Positions 1 to 13,006 of a DNA stretch of 64,000 nucleotides are shown here, piece after piece. The translations under genes and the position numbers were made by a program. This DNA is from Pseudorasbora parva (taxonomy: Eukaryota; Chordata; Actinopteri; Cypriniformes; Gobionidae). The stretch is from NCBI RefSeq assembly GCF_024679245.1, contig NC_090172.1:3779446-3843445 (forward strand), given 5' to 3'. Within the stretch, counting starts at the first letter, position 1, and the number at the start of each line of letters is the position of its first letter. The notes under the pieces were generated by a model. The model searched no databases. It was not told the origin of the DNA and saw nothing but the letters and a program-made list of their open reading frames with translations.

Positions 1-17
1 GTTTTTGAGCATCTAAT

Positions 18-531
18 GGGTCCCGCACACTGTGTGATTTTTCGAAATCCTTTGCGAATGTCCCTTGTCAGACTGTACGAACATGATCCCTGATGTAAGC
101 CATGTCACACTGTAAGATCTCAGTTGGCATTAATGTCAGACTGTACGATAGTGAAGGAGCTAAAAACGAACGCGCGCAAGAAAACTTGTCCGGATTTTAT
201 ATCATCAATGAATGATGCGTTCGGTAACAGTGAGCTGCGTTACACGCGGGACTGAAATGCTGGCTACAAATAAATCTCTAGCTCTCGTTTTGGTCATAGT
301 TTGTCTTGAAAAGCCGAGAAATTTGACTGTCGTCGTAGGAGAAGTCACACTGGAGAAGGAGAAGTGACACTGCCAGAATTTCGTCTGAGGTAAAATCTGA
401 TCGCAGCGCTCATTAATCGGCTGCCGGTGAACATGTCAAACTAACGACCAAAGACGTCAGATTTTAGCCTCGGATCAGAGGAATCTTTTAGGATTTGCTA
501 AATTTGTCTAAATCGCACAGTGTGCACCCGG
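18..531. mobile_element. Miniature inverted-repeat element with GGG..GCACACTGTG ends
   Basis: The left end (gggtcccgcacactgtgtga) and the reverse complement of the right end (gggtgcacactgtgcgattt) match in inverted orientation. The interior has several 'cactg' motifs but no long reading frame. It looks like a non-autonomous DNA transposon; the superfamily is unclear because no clean target duplication is visible. Confidence 0.45.
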
Positions 532-1334
532 TTTAATACTTACTTTCAGTTTTCCTTACGGTTGTTTGCGGATTGGCTTGCTTTACTCATTTGTGGCGAC
601 GCGTGTTGCAGCAGCACGTCCTATCTGACTACAACATACATAGGTAACACGCTCACACGTTTATTTTTTAACAATTTGCCAGAAGTAAAATTTACATATG
701 TGGTTACGAGATAATTCTGGTCTTTTCACAGTCGCATAGATATCTGGTCAGAGAAAATTAATGAAGTGAGCAGGTGTAAAAAGGCCATAACTCTCCAAGC
801 TGTGCTGAAGAACACTAAACACCAGCACTACTGCTTGATTTGAAGGCCTGTTGCTCTGTTGATGACAATAAATAGCTGTAAAAATGTTCAGTACTGTTTA
901 TATTTACATTGAAAAAGCAGACATAAAAGTAATGTAAAAGTTACTTTCCATAGTAAATAATTACTTTTAATATACAGTAATTAGTAAAGTACCTTAATTA
1001 CTTTTAAAAGAAGTAACTGTAACTAATTACTAATGTTCAGTAACTTGCCCAACACTAACCTATACTGCATCCAGCCACCTGGGGGCGGTCTAAATGTTTT
1101 GTCTTCAGTTTTCAGGACTTATACGGCACACTTGACACACACCCGTGTTCTGAAAACAGCATTCACATCATGCGATTGAACTGAACCTGAATGTCAGTCG
1201 AACCTAGGTGTATAATACTGTGTTGAGATTTTTCTGAGGCTTTTGCTTATTTTTGTCGTCTGTGGGCCAATAGAACCAGTCAAGGTGAAGGTTATGTACA
1301 AAAAATAATAAAAGCACATTGTCAGTTTTATTTA
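532..1334. other. Non-coding stretch with a transposon end
   Basis: No exon is recognised here. Positions about 920 to 1060 are an AT-rich segment ending 'cttgcccaacactaacc', which resembles the 'agtgttgggcaagttact' end of a common fish DNA transposon. Only one end is visible, so this is probably a fragment. Confidence 0.4.
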
Positions 1335-1556
1335 TACACTCTCAGAAAAAAAGGTACAGATCTGTCTCTGGGGCGGTACCCTAAGGTACAAAAGTGAAAA
1401 GGGAGATATTTGTACTTTACTCCCCCTTAAATGTTACATATCAGTATTTTAAGAGTGTTTGTTAGTACCTTGAAGGTACATATTAGTACATTTTTGGTTT
1501 TGTACCTTAGGGTACCGCCACAGTGACAGCAATGTACCTTTTTTGTGACAGTGTAT
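1335..1556. mobile_element. Palindromic miniature element (TACACTCTCAGA / TGACAGTGTA ends)
   Basis: A 222-bp element whose halves are inverted copies: 'aaaaaggtacagatctgt' and 'ggggcggtaccctaaggtac' on the left face 'gtaccttagggtaccgcc' and 'aatgtacctttttt' on the right. It has no coding capacity. The layout fits a hAT-like miniature element, but this is inferred from end structure only. Confidence 0.6.
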
Positions 1557-1789
1557 AGAAATGACTGAATGTTCCCATATTTAAAAATCTCTCTGTAGTC
1601 AATAATTTTATCCTTGAAACCATTGAAACCATGGGCGTCAGAAGCAAATAAAATGTGGATTGGTCCTCTCTCTAAGAATTTACTGGAGTAACATTAGTGG
1701 CCATTTACAGTAAAAACACAAATATACCGCTGTTTACTAAACGATTGATTGGACCAGACAAAATTACGGAAATCACTGAATTATTTACC

Positions 1790-1930
1790 AAGGCTATAGT
1801 GTAGGGGTAAGACGCAGGTCATCAAGTTTTGACACAAATCGATCAGAGGTTCGAATCTGGCTTTTACCCAACTTGCTCTACTCCCTTGTCCCATCACATA
1901 TCAGATCGGAAAGGCATTTATTTTTAATAA
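1790..1930 (+). mobile_element. Possible tRNA-derived SINE
   Basis: A tRNA-like head is suggested by an A-box-like stretch (tagtgtaggggtaaga) followed about 45 bp later by a B-box-like motif (gaggttcgaatctgg), as in RNA polymerase III promoters. The sequence does not fold obviously into an intact tRNA, so a degenerate SINE is more likely than a tRNA gene. Confidence 0.4.
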
Positions 1931-2088
1931 AAATGAAAAATCATTTTTTTGAAAAGCGGAAATAAAGAGTAACGTGTTTAATAATAAGTGTTTATCGGGT
2001 AGGGGTAGGTGAACAGACATGCTGATTTAGAGATGATGAAAGTGAGTGGGTCCAATATCATTGGTCGTAAAAAGTGGGTGGGTCTTGT

Positions 2089-2090
<2 letters not shown>

Positions 2091-2170
<80 letters not shown>
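2091..2170. repeat. (CA)n microsatellite, about 80 bp
   Basis: An uninterrupted CA dinucleotide run. Open frames read through it on both strands (poly Thr-His and poly Cys-Val) are artefacts of the repeat. Confidence 0.97.
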
Positions 2171-2172
<2 letters not shown>

Positions 2173-5100
2173 ATTTCTGACCCCATGCTTGAAACTCATC
2201 TTTGGTCACCAAAATGAATTAAAAAAAAAAAAATATATATATATATATTTCTTCATGACTTAAAATAGCTTGAAAGTAACTCTACACCCTTGCTTCATTT
2301 AGTATACTCTGGCTCATGAATATGCAAATGAGCCCCGCCTCCACTCACTCACACCAGCTCAGCAGTCTACTGTAGCGTAAGCGCTGCACAAAGGCATTGC
2401 TCTTTACAACGTTGGATACATAATGGTTATTAATATGATTAGCCTTTGCCTTGACTACGTTATCAAACAGTTAATTATGTGTTGCTAAGGTTACACAAAC
2501 CATGTCCCATTCTCCATCTCAATCTGCCTTCAGTATCAGTATCCCTTTGAATGCAATGGAGTCAGTGGAGAAGCCATATTCATCATAACTTTGTAATATA
2601 CATCATATACATAATACACCCACTACATCGCTAAATCTACCCGATTTTTCATATCAACTGTAAAATAAAGCAAGATAATCCTCTTCTCTTGAGACTTGCC
2701 TGCTTCAGAGCATGGTTAATGATATGCTAAAGCCCCGCCCCCCTTTGTGACGTAATTGGTTACACGGTCAGAAACACATATAGTTTCAAACCACGTTTTT
2801 GAGATGGTCTTTGGTTTTAAAGAGAAAATACTTAGCAATGATGTTGACTTTGAATTTGCACATGGTTTGTCTGAATTAAAGCATATTAAAAACACCACAT
2901 GGACATATAAACTACATTAAAAACTTGATTTTTACCACAGAGGAACTTTAAGACTTATTATGGCCTTTTAGCATTTTCAGCAACAAATGGGGTCTTCAGA
3001 CTTGTTGTCCTCTAATCAAGAATTGAGAGAATCTTTTAATGGTTTTTAAAGTGTGTCTAATTTGAGCCAGGGATCCCAGGTGGCTGCAGTTTCTTTGTTC
3101 GGCAGGCGGGTTAATCTGCTAAGCATTTCCAGTTAATGATGTTGAAGGCCTTTTAAATCCACCGCTGTTGTTATGAATGTAATTAGGAACCATGCAGGAA
3201 CAAACAGAGTGTTTAAAAAAGTATATTTGATGTTCTTACAGTGTCCTTCATAAAGGCATTGCTATACAATAATCAAAGTGTAATTATGATAAACTTCCTG
3301 AGAGTTTTTACACAAAAAAAAATATTTCTCATGTGACCCTCATCTGCTTATGTAAGGATGACTAAAAAGAACTGCTACTAATTTTCTAATTTTGCTGCAT
3401 ATTTTTAGGAGTCCAAGTGCTGAAACCCTATTGTAATTGTAAGGATTTTAATATGTTTGACCAAGCTTTAAGACCTAAAGACTTGAAACTTGGTCAGATG
3501 GTTGGTCTTAATTTGGAGAGAGAGACTGACATATCACACCAATCGACCAATAGGGGGTGCTACAGCAATCAAAAGTTCGAAGTCGCTCATAACTCTTATA
3601 TCATTGGAATCCGTGGCTCAAGATGGACAAAGTGTATATATCTCAATTTATTTTCCTCCATTTTGAATTTTGCCTAAAACTTAATTTTGCAAACTAGTCC
3701 TAGGTTTTTCACCTGATTAGAATCAAACCAGTGCAGTATAATTATTTATATTCAAACTCCAGATATAAATAATTATAAATAATTATTAAAAAAAGTTGAA
3801 GTTTTGATTCATGGTCAATAAGGTGCGCCAAAAGTTCGAAGTGGGTGGAGCCACTTTTACCAAAATGGTTATAGCTTGTGACTGCAATAAGATATTTTCG
3901 CCAAACTCAGCACACATATGTATGAGCTCAATCTTTTGGTCACAGGAAAAAAAAACTGCCGATTGGCCACCTGTCGGCGGTATAACTGGGAGATAAATTG
4001 AAAATGGCTATAACCACCTGACCATTTGTCCGATTGACTTGAAAATTGGCATGCAGTGTCTTTGTCCAAGGTGCCATGATAATCAATGAGGACATTGGCG
4101 TATCTCAGAAAACATGGCCGCCATCAGCCATTGAAGTTTGAGCACCTATTAGACAAGGCTAACGGAGGCGATCGTAAATGGGTGTGGCCAACTGCACACC
4201 AAAGCCTATAACTCCTAAACCAAAACTCGAAACTTCACAAAAATAGGTGAGCACATGCAACATATGATTCTAAACAAGCATGCAAACTTTTATAGAGTTC
4301 GGACCATAGGTGGCGCTGTAAAAAAGCCTTAAAAACCATTTATTTCCAATGGTAAATTGCCTGTATTGGCTGTAAATAGTCTTTTCTATCTATGATCCAA
4401 GCGGTTACATGCTTGCTGAATCTTTTTACGCACGTGCTTAAAGGCCTTAACTGCTTGAACCCTGATAATTGCTGCTCGCAGCTATATTGTTCCTTGTATC
4501 TCAGAGACTAATATTTAATCTTACAAATTGAAAATGTTTCTATTTGACAAGGTAGAAACCACAGGCTTAAGGATTTGCATGCAATTACACACTGCGAAGC
4601 AAAGCTTTTTTGGTAATATGGAAGATAAATGTATAATTTAAATCGTGTATTTATAAGGATTAAACTTGTATGTACCGTTCTTTTCATTTAGAGAGAAAAA
4701 TACAAGCAAATGTATGGGTTTTGTTGTCAACAGGTTGTGTTGGTCACCAACAGTTCTGTTGAAGGTTATTACACAGCACACAGTTTTTAATTAACATTCA
4801 TTTTATGAATATGAAAAATTAATATTACAAACATGTGTCCACATCTAACCCAAGAGCACCAGCCTCAATAGTGCTGAAGAGATAGAGTATGATTATTTTT
4901 AGATGCAATTAACCGCTGCTCATCTTTCATTTGACTGAAGTGCTCAAACAAATGACATCATTTAATTGGTCTGGCACAGCAGGTAAATCAATTATTCTAT
5001 ATCATACCAGCAGAATTAAAGCTTTGTTGGTCCAAATTCAAATAAGGGTTCCCAATACATCAAATAATGTTTTAAAACGAGCTGAGCTATGCATTTATGT

Positions 5101-5700
5101 TTAAATTAAAATAAAATAAAAATCTCAGAGTTTAAGCTTATAAATGATTAAATATTTGTGAGTGGGCAAAGTCCTCCTGTGTATTTCTTCCATTCTGCAC
5201 ATGAAAGAAATGCAAGATTACACTGTTAGCGATTAATTACATGTGCCGATTAATTAATTGAATTAATCACAAAATAATCTTGCATCAGTTTTGGCTGGGA
5301 AATTACTTCCAAATATTTTAACACCATTATTGTTTTATATAAAATAAATATTTTGATTCGAACACAGAATTTATTGCACACAAACTTTTAAGGCTACAAT
5401 GTAACCATAACCTTTTTATTCCAGAAGCTTCATCTGAAGTGGTATTTAAGTCAATTTATACAGACCGTATTAATGCAGCTCACAGGTGGCATTCATATGA
5501 ATTAAAAAAAAATTGATTTGAATTTATTAATTTGAAGTTTAGATTTATTAATAGGATTAACCCCTTGAGATGTATCATCTCATTTAACATACACCAATCA
5601 AAACATAATAACAGAAACATAACAAAATACAATTACCAGTACATCGTCAAATAAACAAACAATAATGTGGAAAAAAAGAAATTACACCACCAAGTTTACC
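2171..5700. other. Intronic stretch of degenerate dispersed repeats, no exon seen
   Basis: About 3.5 kb without a supportable gene. Positions 2310-2950 resemble an old fish DNA transposon (motifs such as 'atgcaaatgagccccgcc'). Positions 3500-4490 contain repeat-like text ('ggtggcgctgtaaaaaagcc', then 'gctgctcgcagctatatt' at the end) typical of a dispersed fish element. The rest is plain AT-rich sequence. It is assumed to lie in an adamts7 intron. Confidence 0.4.
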
Positions 5701-5711
5701 AAAATAAATGT

Positions 5712-6270
5712 ATACTCTTAAAGCTACACTGTGTGATATTTTCCCCCATCTAGCGGTGTAAAGGTATATGACCATCCAGTGAATATTAGTTTCTGTTCCT
5801 CTCAATTCTGATTTCGTTTTAACTCCTTTGGTGGCCGATTTAGTCCAAGATTAACATGGCAATCCCCCTCTTCACATTCGACACGGTGCCATCGAGTGTT
5901 AAAACGCGAAAGGCGAAGCTTGAATTTACGGGTATGTCCCTCTTTGGCTACTGTACTTTCAAGATGGAGGAGCAACATGGCGACCAGCATTCGAACCCCT
6001 CACCCCATAACTGCTCCACTTGGCTCCAGGGGTTAATAAAGGTCTTCTGAAGCAAAGTGGCACATATGTGTAAGAAATATATGATATATCAAATATACAA
6101 ATGTGTCACTTTGCTTTAGAAGGCCTTTATTAACCCTTTAATAAAGGAGCAGTTATATGATGGATAGATGGACTTTAAAAACTACACAAGTCACTGCCAT
6201 TATAGAGCTTGGAAGAGCCAGGACATTTTTAATATAACTCAGATTTTATTCGTCTGAAAGAAGAATGTCA
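5712..6270. mobile_element. Composite of old miniature elements, left part
   Basis: It begins with 'agctacactgtgtgatattt', related in style to the 'gtgcagtgtgtaaatttta' element at 46604. A palindrome at about 6028-6140 ('taataaaggtcttctgaa' against 'agaaggcctttattaa') lies inside. From about 6180 the sequence reads as the body of the TTAA-type element whose right end is at 7921-7975, split by the Tc1 insertion. Confidence 0.45.
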
Positions 6271-7908
6271 TATACAGTCTTGTTCAAAATAATAGCAGTA
6301 CAATGTGACTAACCAGAATAATCAAGGTTTTTAGTATATTTTTTATTGCTACGTGGCAAACAAGTTACCAGTAGGTTCAGTAGATTGTCAGAAAACAAAT
6401 GAGACCCAGCATTCATGATATGCACGCTCTTAAGGCTGTGCAATTGGGCAATTAGTTGAAAGGGGTGTGTTCAAAAAAATAGCAGTGTCTACCTTTGACT
6501 GTACAAACTCAAAACTATTTTGTACAAACATTTTTTTCTTCTGGGATTTAGCAATCCTGTGAATCACTAAACTAATATTTAGTTGTATGACCACAGTTTT
6601 TTAAAACTGCTTGACATCTGTGTGGCATGGAGTCAACCAACTTGTGGCACCTCTCAGCTGTTATTCCACTCCATGATTCTTTAACAACATTCCACAATTC
6701 ATTCACATTTCTTGGTTTTGCTTCAGAAACAGCATTTTTGATATCACCCCACAAGTTCTCAATTGGATTAAGGTCTGGAGATTGGGCTGGCCACTCCATA
6801 ACATTAATTTTGTTGGTTTGGAACCAAGACTTTGCCCGTTTACTAGTGTGTTTTGGGTCATTGTCTTGTTGAAACAACCGTTTCAAGGGCATGTCCTCTT
6901 CAGCATAGGGCAACATGACCTCTTCAAGTATTTTAACATATGCAAACTGATCCATGATCCCTGGTATGCGATAAATAGGCCCAACACCATAGTAGGAGAA
7001 ACATGCCCATATCATGATGCTTGCACCTCCATGCTTCACTGTCTTCACTGTGTACTGTGGCTTGAATTCAGAGTTTGGGGGTCGTCTCACAAACTGCCTG
7101 TGGCCCTTGGACCCAAAAAGAACAATTTTACTCTCATCGGTCCACAAAATGTTCCTCCATTTCTCTTTAGGCCAGTTGATGTGTTCTTTGGCAAATTGTA
7201 ACCTCTTCTGCACATGCCTTTTTTTTTAACAGAGGGACTTTGCGGGGGATTCTTGAAAATAGATTAGCTTCACACAGACGTCTTCTAACGGTCACAGTAC
7301 TTACAGGTAACTCCAGACTGTCTTTGATCATCCTGGAGGTGATCATTGGCTGAGCCTTTGCCATTCTGGTTATTCTTCTATCCATTTTGATGGTTGTCTT
7401 CCGTTTTCTTCCACGTCTCTCTGGTTTTGCTCTCCATTTTAAGGCATTGGAGATCATTTTAGCTGAACAGCCTATCATTTTTTTCACCTCTTTATAGGTT
7501 TTCCCCTCTCTAATCAACTTTTTAATCAAAGTACGCTGTTCTTCTGAACAATGTCTTGAACGACCCATTTTCCTCAGCTTTCAAATGCATGTTCAACAAG
7601 TGTTGGCTTCATCCTTAAATAGGGGCCACCTGATTCACACCTGTTTCTTCACAAAATTGATGACCTCAGTGATTGAATGCCACACTGCTATTTTTTTGAA
7701 CAAACCCCTTTCAACTAATTCAACTAATTGCCCAATTGCACAGCCTTAAGAGCGTGCATATCATGAATGCTGGGTCTCATTTATTTTCTGAGAATCTACT
7801 GAACCTACTGGTAACTTGTTTGCCACGTAGCAATAAAAAATATACTAAAAACCTTGATTATTCTGGTTAGTCACATTGTACTGCTATTATTTTGAACAAG
7901 ACTGTATA
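6271..7908 (-). mobile_element. Nearly intact Tc1-like DNA transposon
   Basis: About 1.6 kb long with terminal inverted repeats of roughly 210 bp: the left end 'tacagtcttgttcaaaat' is mirrored by 'attttgaacaagactgta' on the right, flanked by TA. The transposase lies on the minus strand in two frames (see the pseudogene entry). The element sits inside an older TTAA-type miniature element: the right flank continues as 'gagtgagtaaatcatggg' up to that element's end at about 7975. Confidence 0.93.
6572..7568 (-). pseudogene. Tc1-like transposase, DD34E, one frameshift
   Basis: This is the transposase that would cut and paste the element at TA sites. The first 130 or so residues start at 7568 (MGRSRHCSEEQ) and form the paired-like helix-turn-helix DNA-binding part with a basic linker. 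The catalytic half (7213 down to 6572) shows all three acidic residues: WTDESK, FQQDNDPKHTS and PIENLW, with 34 residues between the second Asp and the Glu. The frame is lost at a run of nine A on the minus strand (plus 7219-7227); eight would keep it. Everything else appears open, so this is either a very recent mutation or a homopolymer sequencing error. Calling it a pseudogene assumes the base count is right. Confidence 0.9.
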
Positions 7909-9330
7909 TCTAGAATAGCTTGAGAGTGAGTAAATCATGGGCAAATTTTTATTTTTGGGTGAACTATCCCTTTAGTATGAAACTAAAATCACCAGTAGGT
8001 GGCAGCGGGTCACTGTCTTAATGAGTGAGTCATTGAATCACACACTAAACCGATCCATTCCAATGGCTGATTCATTCAGGAACAAAGCAAGTGAAGCAGG
8101 TTTTTAATTCATGTCTTGCCCTTGACATGTTTTGTTTGACTTTAAATACAAATATTTCCTTTATTGAAACCAATTTTGTGAAGTGTCCTCTTTGTGTTGT
8201 GAGTTTGAGCCAGGTCATAACAGGCTTTATGTTTGATTCACTGAATCAATGGCTCACTTGATTCATTAAAAAACACTGATTCATTCAGTAACAAATGCTC
8301 TGAGACGCAAAACAGCTCTGCTGCGGCTTTGTTTGGGGAAAAATGCAGTATAAAGGGCCTTTCACACTGAGCGCGATTGAGGATTATCATTATTTTTTCC
8401 ATAATTAATCCACCAAATTAACGTGTTAAATCGACGGCCCAAATGTGGAATTCTGATGACAGTAAAACATAAAATGTATCTTGAGTTAAACATTTATAAT
8501 TTGACAAAAGACATTATGTCACAATGTGTCACATAATCTCCATGCACATCTTTTGGGAGTCACACCAATCAGTGTAGGCTGACACTTGGGCCCCGAGGGC
8601 CTTTATCCCATCTGTTTGAGGGTTCATCTGATAACATTCTTCAAACACCTGTGAAGGACTGTGGGTGCCTTCATCTCTCTATTGGATTCTGCTTCTCAAA
8701 GCTGTCAAATAAAGGTCAACACCAGCCCGAGGATGTGACTCCAGCTGAGCAGAGCACAAACGAAGGGCTATCCCTCCTCTTTTTGGAGTCCATTCAACGG
8801 TAGAATAATGAAGAGTAATGAAAGTGGTAAACATCAGGCCATGAAATTGTTGCCATCTCTAGTTTTGAACTACAGAACGTATGATCTTAAGATTTTTATT
8901 ATATTCAGTTTATTCTCAGAGACTATCAGAAATTGTTCAAACCACAGAAAGGGTGCTTGGTTTCATAAGGCAAACTAAATTATTAAATAAAATGCCTCTC
9001 TCTAAATGCCAGCCAAATTAAAATATTAAGATACTTGTCATTTTCATGAAGGTAAATTCTAGTGTTGGTGGCATTTCACTTGTTTTTCACAAAAAAAGAT
9101 ATGCTGAAGAGAACATGAAAAGCCATTAACACTACATTTTATTGGCATATTTCTATTGATGTTTCTTTCACTAATTTGCTCATATTTTCATGACATCAAA
9201 TGTGTTGATCACAGAAATTAATTGAATATATAAAATTAATACACTTTTGGCAATTGTATTAAAATCGGGTAACATTAACATTATCTAAGTTGTTAAATAA
9301 TCTCAACATTTACTAATTTAATTTTTTTGA
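7909..9330. other. Non-coding stretch; right end of a TTAA-type element at its start
   Basis: Positions 7921-7975 are the right end of a cyprinid TTAA-type miniature element (ending 'gggtgaactatccctttag'), separated from its left part by the Tc1 insertion. The remaining 1.35 kb is AT-rich with no exon or clear repeat that I can recognise. Confidence 0.5.
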
Positions 9331-9476
9331 GATGTATGTATGTATTTATTTATTTGACAGGGACAATGCAGAAAAAAACATTTTCATGCTGCCGATGCTC
9401 CACATATAGGCTTATAGCCAAAGGCTAATTTGCAGCCCCAGTCCCTGGTTAGGCTTTTAAAACAACAAGAAAACAT

Positions 9477-9673
<197 letters not shown>

Positions 9674-10121
9674 AAAGAAAAAGAAAAAAGAAAAAAAAAC
9701 AATTAAAAAAGAAAACTAAGACTGTGTATGACCAACAATGTTCACTAACCTGCTTTTGTTTGAACCACTTTTTTAGATTTATTTGAAAGAGTTTTAACTC
9801 TGTTTGCATTTTTAATTCAACTGGCAGGCTGTTCCAAAGCAGTGTACCTTGAACTGAAAATGTGGATTGTGCAAATGTAGTTTTCCTTTTCGGTACTGTG
9901 CAATTCTGATTAGTTGTACCTCTTGTAGTCATTCCCTTACTGCGTTGTTTTGTTATTAATTGGCATATGATAGCTGGAGCAAGATTGTTTATACATTTAA
10001 AAACCATTTTAATAAGAGAAAAATTAATGAAATGTTCAAAGCTAAGCAAATTATACTTTTGTAAAATGTTACAATGATGCCATCTAACTGGTTTCTTGTC
10101 CAATATTTTTAATGTTCGTTG

Positions 10122-11448
10122 TTATAAAGATCTAACAGGTTTGATAGTCGACTGAGAAACCTGACTCCAGACGGTCACACAATAAGATAAATGGGAGAAT
10201 ACCATTGCATGCATATATAACTTGGCTGCTTTTAGGGGTATATACGGCCTAATCATATAAAAACAATTCAGATTTGTTCTGATGGTTCTACACAACCTTT
10301 TTACATGCACATCAAATTTTAATTGAGAATCTAAAATATCACCTAAATATGTAAAATCATTAACTCTCTCTATTGCCTTTTGATTGATCTTAATTATAAA
10401 ACCGTTCATTTCCTTGCTTCTAATTGAAAAACACATTGAGACAGTTTTTGAACAATTCAAGGTCAAACAGTTGTTTTGCAGCCACTGTGACACACCAGTC
10501 ATTTCACTTGTTAATATATCTGCAGCTAAGCGAGGAGTCTGTGCTGATACATAAATGACTGTCATCTGCATATAACTGACATTTAGTTTCTGTACTACAA
10601 TTTGGAAAATCATTAACATACAAGGAAAACAACAGTGGACCTAAAATTGACCCTTGAGGGAGACCCATCTCATTGTTTTGTAAAGATGATTTTAAATTAT
10701 TTATCTTAACACACTGATTTCGAGATTCTAAATATGATCTAAACCAACTAATTGCCTGCTCAGAGAAACTAAACATATTTAATTTATGAATGCATATTTC
10801 ATGATTCACAGTATCAAATGCCTTTTTAAGTTTTAAAAATACTGCGCCTACCACATTACCATTATCTAAAGCTCCCTTAATGAATTCCGTGAGATGGCAA
10901 TTTGCCATTTCTGTTGAATACTTAGGCCTAAAACCAAACTGATTAGAGTGAAGTAGATAATTTTTTTCTAGATAGTTGATAAGTTGTTCAGCTACCAACT
11001 TTTCCAGAATTTTAGAAATTACCGGGAGTATAGAAATTGGTCTATAACTCTGAACCTCATCAACCGATCCTGCCTTTAAAATTGGGGTTATAATAGAAGT
11101 TTTCCAGTCTGAGGGGAATTTACTTTCTCTAATAGATGAATTTATCAAATGGACCAATGGCTTTAGCAAACAAGCACTATATGTTTTAACAAGTTCTGTA
11201 TCCATTCCAAATATATCCTTAGCTCTTGAATTGTTCAATTGATTAATAATTTGGAGAATCTTATCTTCATCAACCTCAGAGATACGAAAGGATGAAGGTG
11301 TATCTTTTATTGCATATTGAGGCAATTGTACAGGTTCAAAACATATAGCAAGTTCTTCAACAGACTGGATGAAATATCTATTAAAGTCATTAGCAATAAT
11401 TTCGGTGCTATCAGTACTACGTCTTCCATTTATATTCAGCTCCAACAA
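10122..11448 (-). pseudogene. LINE reverse transcriptase, motif A Asp lost, frameshifted
   Basis: This RNA-directed DNA polymerase would copy the element RNA at the target site. Visible fingers and palm motifs are YRPISILPVISKILE, NQFGFRPKYSTE, GLPQGSILGPLLFSLYVND and YADD. In motif A, where non-LTR enzymes have an Asp (FLDL..AFD), this copy reads VFLKLKKAFDTVNH: the codon at 10831-10833 is AAA (Lys). YADD (motif C) is kept. The frame shifts near 10540-10560, where the continuation is read from 10619 to 10122, and again near 10110. The enzyme is therefore inactive on at least two counts. Confidence 0.85.
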
Positions 11449-12136
11449 TGGTTTTCTATTTATCCCTTATCGTTTAGAAAGTTTGTTAATACACTTCCAA
11501 AGAGATGAGCTATTCCCCCCTGATTCTGCAATAAGTTGCTCAAAATATGCAGTTTTCGCCTTTCTCATTTCACTAACTACTTTATTTCTTAAAGATTTAA
11601 AGATTAGAATATCTGTCTGTGTTTTTGTAAGCAATGATTTTTTAAAGCAGAATCTCTCTTTCTCATTAATTGATGGATGTCTGAATTTAGCCATAGTAAG
11701 GATGCACTATTTTGTCTATATTTTAACGGTTGTGTATACTTTTGAATAATTTTTTCAATGGTTCTCATCACAATTTCGCAGTTTTTGTCCAGATCACTAA
11801 TTTGTAATGCATCATTCCAATTAATATTTTTATATCATTTTCAAATTTTGTCATTTTACTCTTGGGGATGCCTACTGCTCCTGGTTTAAAAGTTTGACGG
11901 AAATTATTTTGCAAACGTTTCTTTGTCAAAAGTTAAAACTAAACTAACATAATCACGAACATTTTATGGTAAAAGAATGTATTGTTCAATGGCTAGTTGG
12001 TGCATTAACTAATGAGACCCTATTATAAAGGGATCAAATGAATAAGCTGTATTTCAGAAAATTCTGTAATTTGCTAATTTCTCTGATTGCTTTATGTCGA
12101 GCATTGGTTTCTAAACAACTGCTCCTTTTTTTCCAG

Positions 12137-12263
12137 GTGTGCAGAGGCAGGTTGTGCACTGTGTGGAGAGAACATCTGGAATTGTTGAGGAGCATTACTG
12201 TGATCCGTCTACTAGGCCTGATGACAAGCAGACTAGCTGTAATAAGGGCTCATGTCCAGCAAT
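12137..12263 (+). CDS. adamts7: adamts7 exon, C-terminal part of a TSR
   Basis: The exon follows 'ttttttccag' and ends before 'gtgagt'. It is 127 bp, entered in phase 1 and left in phase 2. It encodes VQRQVVHCVERTSG through to CDPSTRPDDKQTSCNKGSCP, the second half of a thrombospondin type-1 repeat with its Cys pattern. From memory this matches the first TSR after the spacer domain in mammalian ADAMTS7 (VQRQSVYCLERQAG). ADAMTS7 is a secreted zinc metalloprotease that cleaves matrix proteins such as COMP. The exon with the first half of this TSR, and the protease domains, were not found in the 12 kb upstream and are presumed left of the window. Confidence 0.9.
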
Positions 12264-12384
12264 GTGAGTTTTACAGCTGGATGGACATGTGCTTTACACA
12301 CCCATCAGCAACAGTCTACTCAATTGCTTTTAAAACGACTAGCCATCATCAGTGCAGTAAACTGTGATGTTTCTGTGTCATCAG

Positions 12385-12598
12385 ATGGTGGGTTGGAGAG
12401 TGGCAGAAGTGCTCATCTAGCTGTGGGGAAATGGGGCTTAGTAAGAGAACAGTGCTGTGTATTCGGAGCCTAGGGCTGGATGAGCAACGAGCGCTTCAGC
12501 CAACTGAATGCCAACACTTGCCTAAGCCTGAGTCAATTGTCCCGTGCAACACACGCGTATCCTGTCCTGCTGACTGGACTACTGGAAGCTGGTCAGAG
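12385..12598 (+). CDS. adamts7: adamts7 exon, complete TSR plus start of the next
   Basis: A 214-bp exon after a 121-bp intron, between 'gtcatcag' and 'gtgagc', with phase 2 entry and phase 0 exit. It encodes WWVGEWQKCSSSCG, then a Cys-rich body including LCIRSLGLDEQ and PCNTRVSCP, then the start of the following TSR (DWTTGSWSE). The GLDEQ segment and overall spacing agree with my recollection of human ADAMTS7. The tryptophans of WxxGxW are the C-mannosylation type seen in TSRs. Together with its neighbours it forms the pre-mucin TSR block. Confidence 0.93.
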
Positions 12599-13006
12599 GT
12601 GAGCATATATCAGCGGCAAGGTAGGCTACTTAAAATAGTGTCCAGGATATATACATACAAAGTTCTGTCATGAAACTCTAGATGGCGCAGGCTAACAGGT
12701 CCTTAACTCAACCTGCTTGCAATCACATCATTCTCTATAGGGCACAGCTGATGGTTCCTGCTGTATCAGTAGCCAATGAGCTTGCATGCTCAACCTTCAA
12801 ATGCTGGTCAGCGTTTGCTGTAGCAGTTGCAGTGCTTTCAGAAACACTCCTTCCCCAGCTTCCCCAGCTTCCCCAGCTTCACTTGTATAGATCTGCTACG
12901 GGTAATTCATGTACGCTATATTGTACATCAGCAGCATGTCTTACTTGCTCACAGCAGCGTGTCATGTATATATTGGCAGTAGCAAGTCCCGTACTTGCTC
13001 TACAAC
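12599..13006. other. Intron start, no feature except a short 9-bp tandem
   Basis: The beginning of a 3.8 kb adamts7 intron. The only structure is four short tandem copies of 'cttccccag' near 12849-12882. No transposon end is recognised. Confidence 0.5.
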
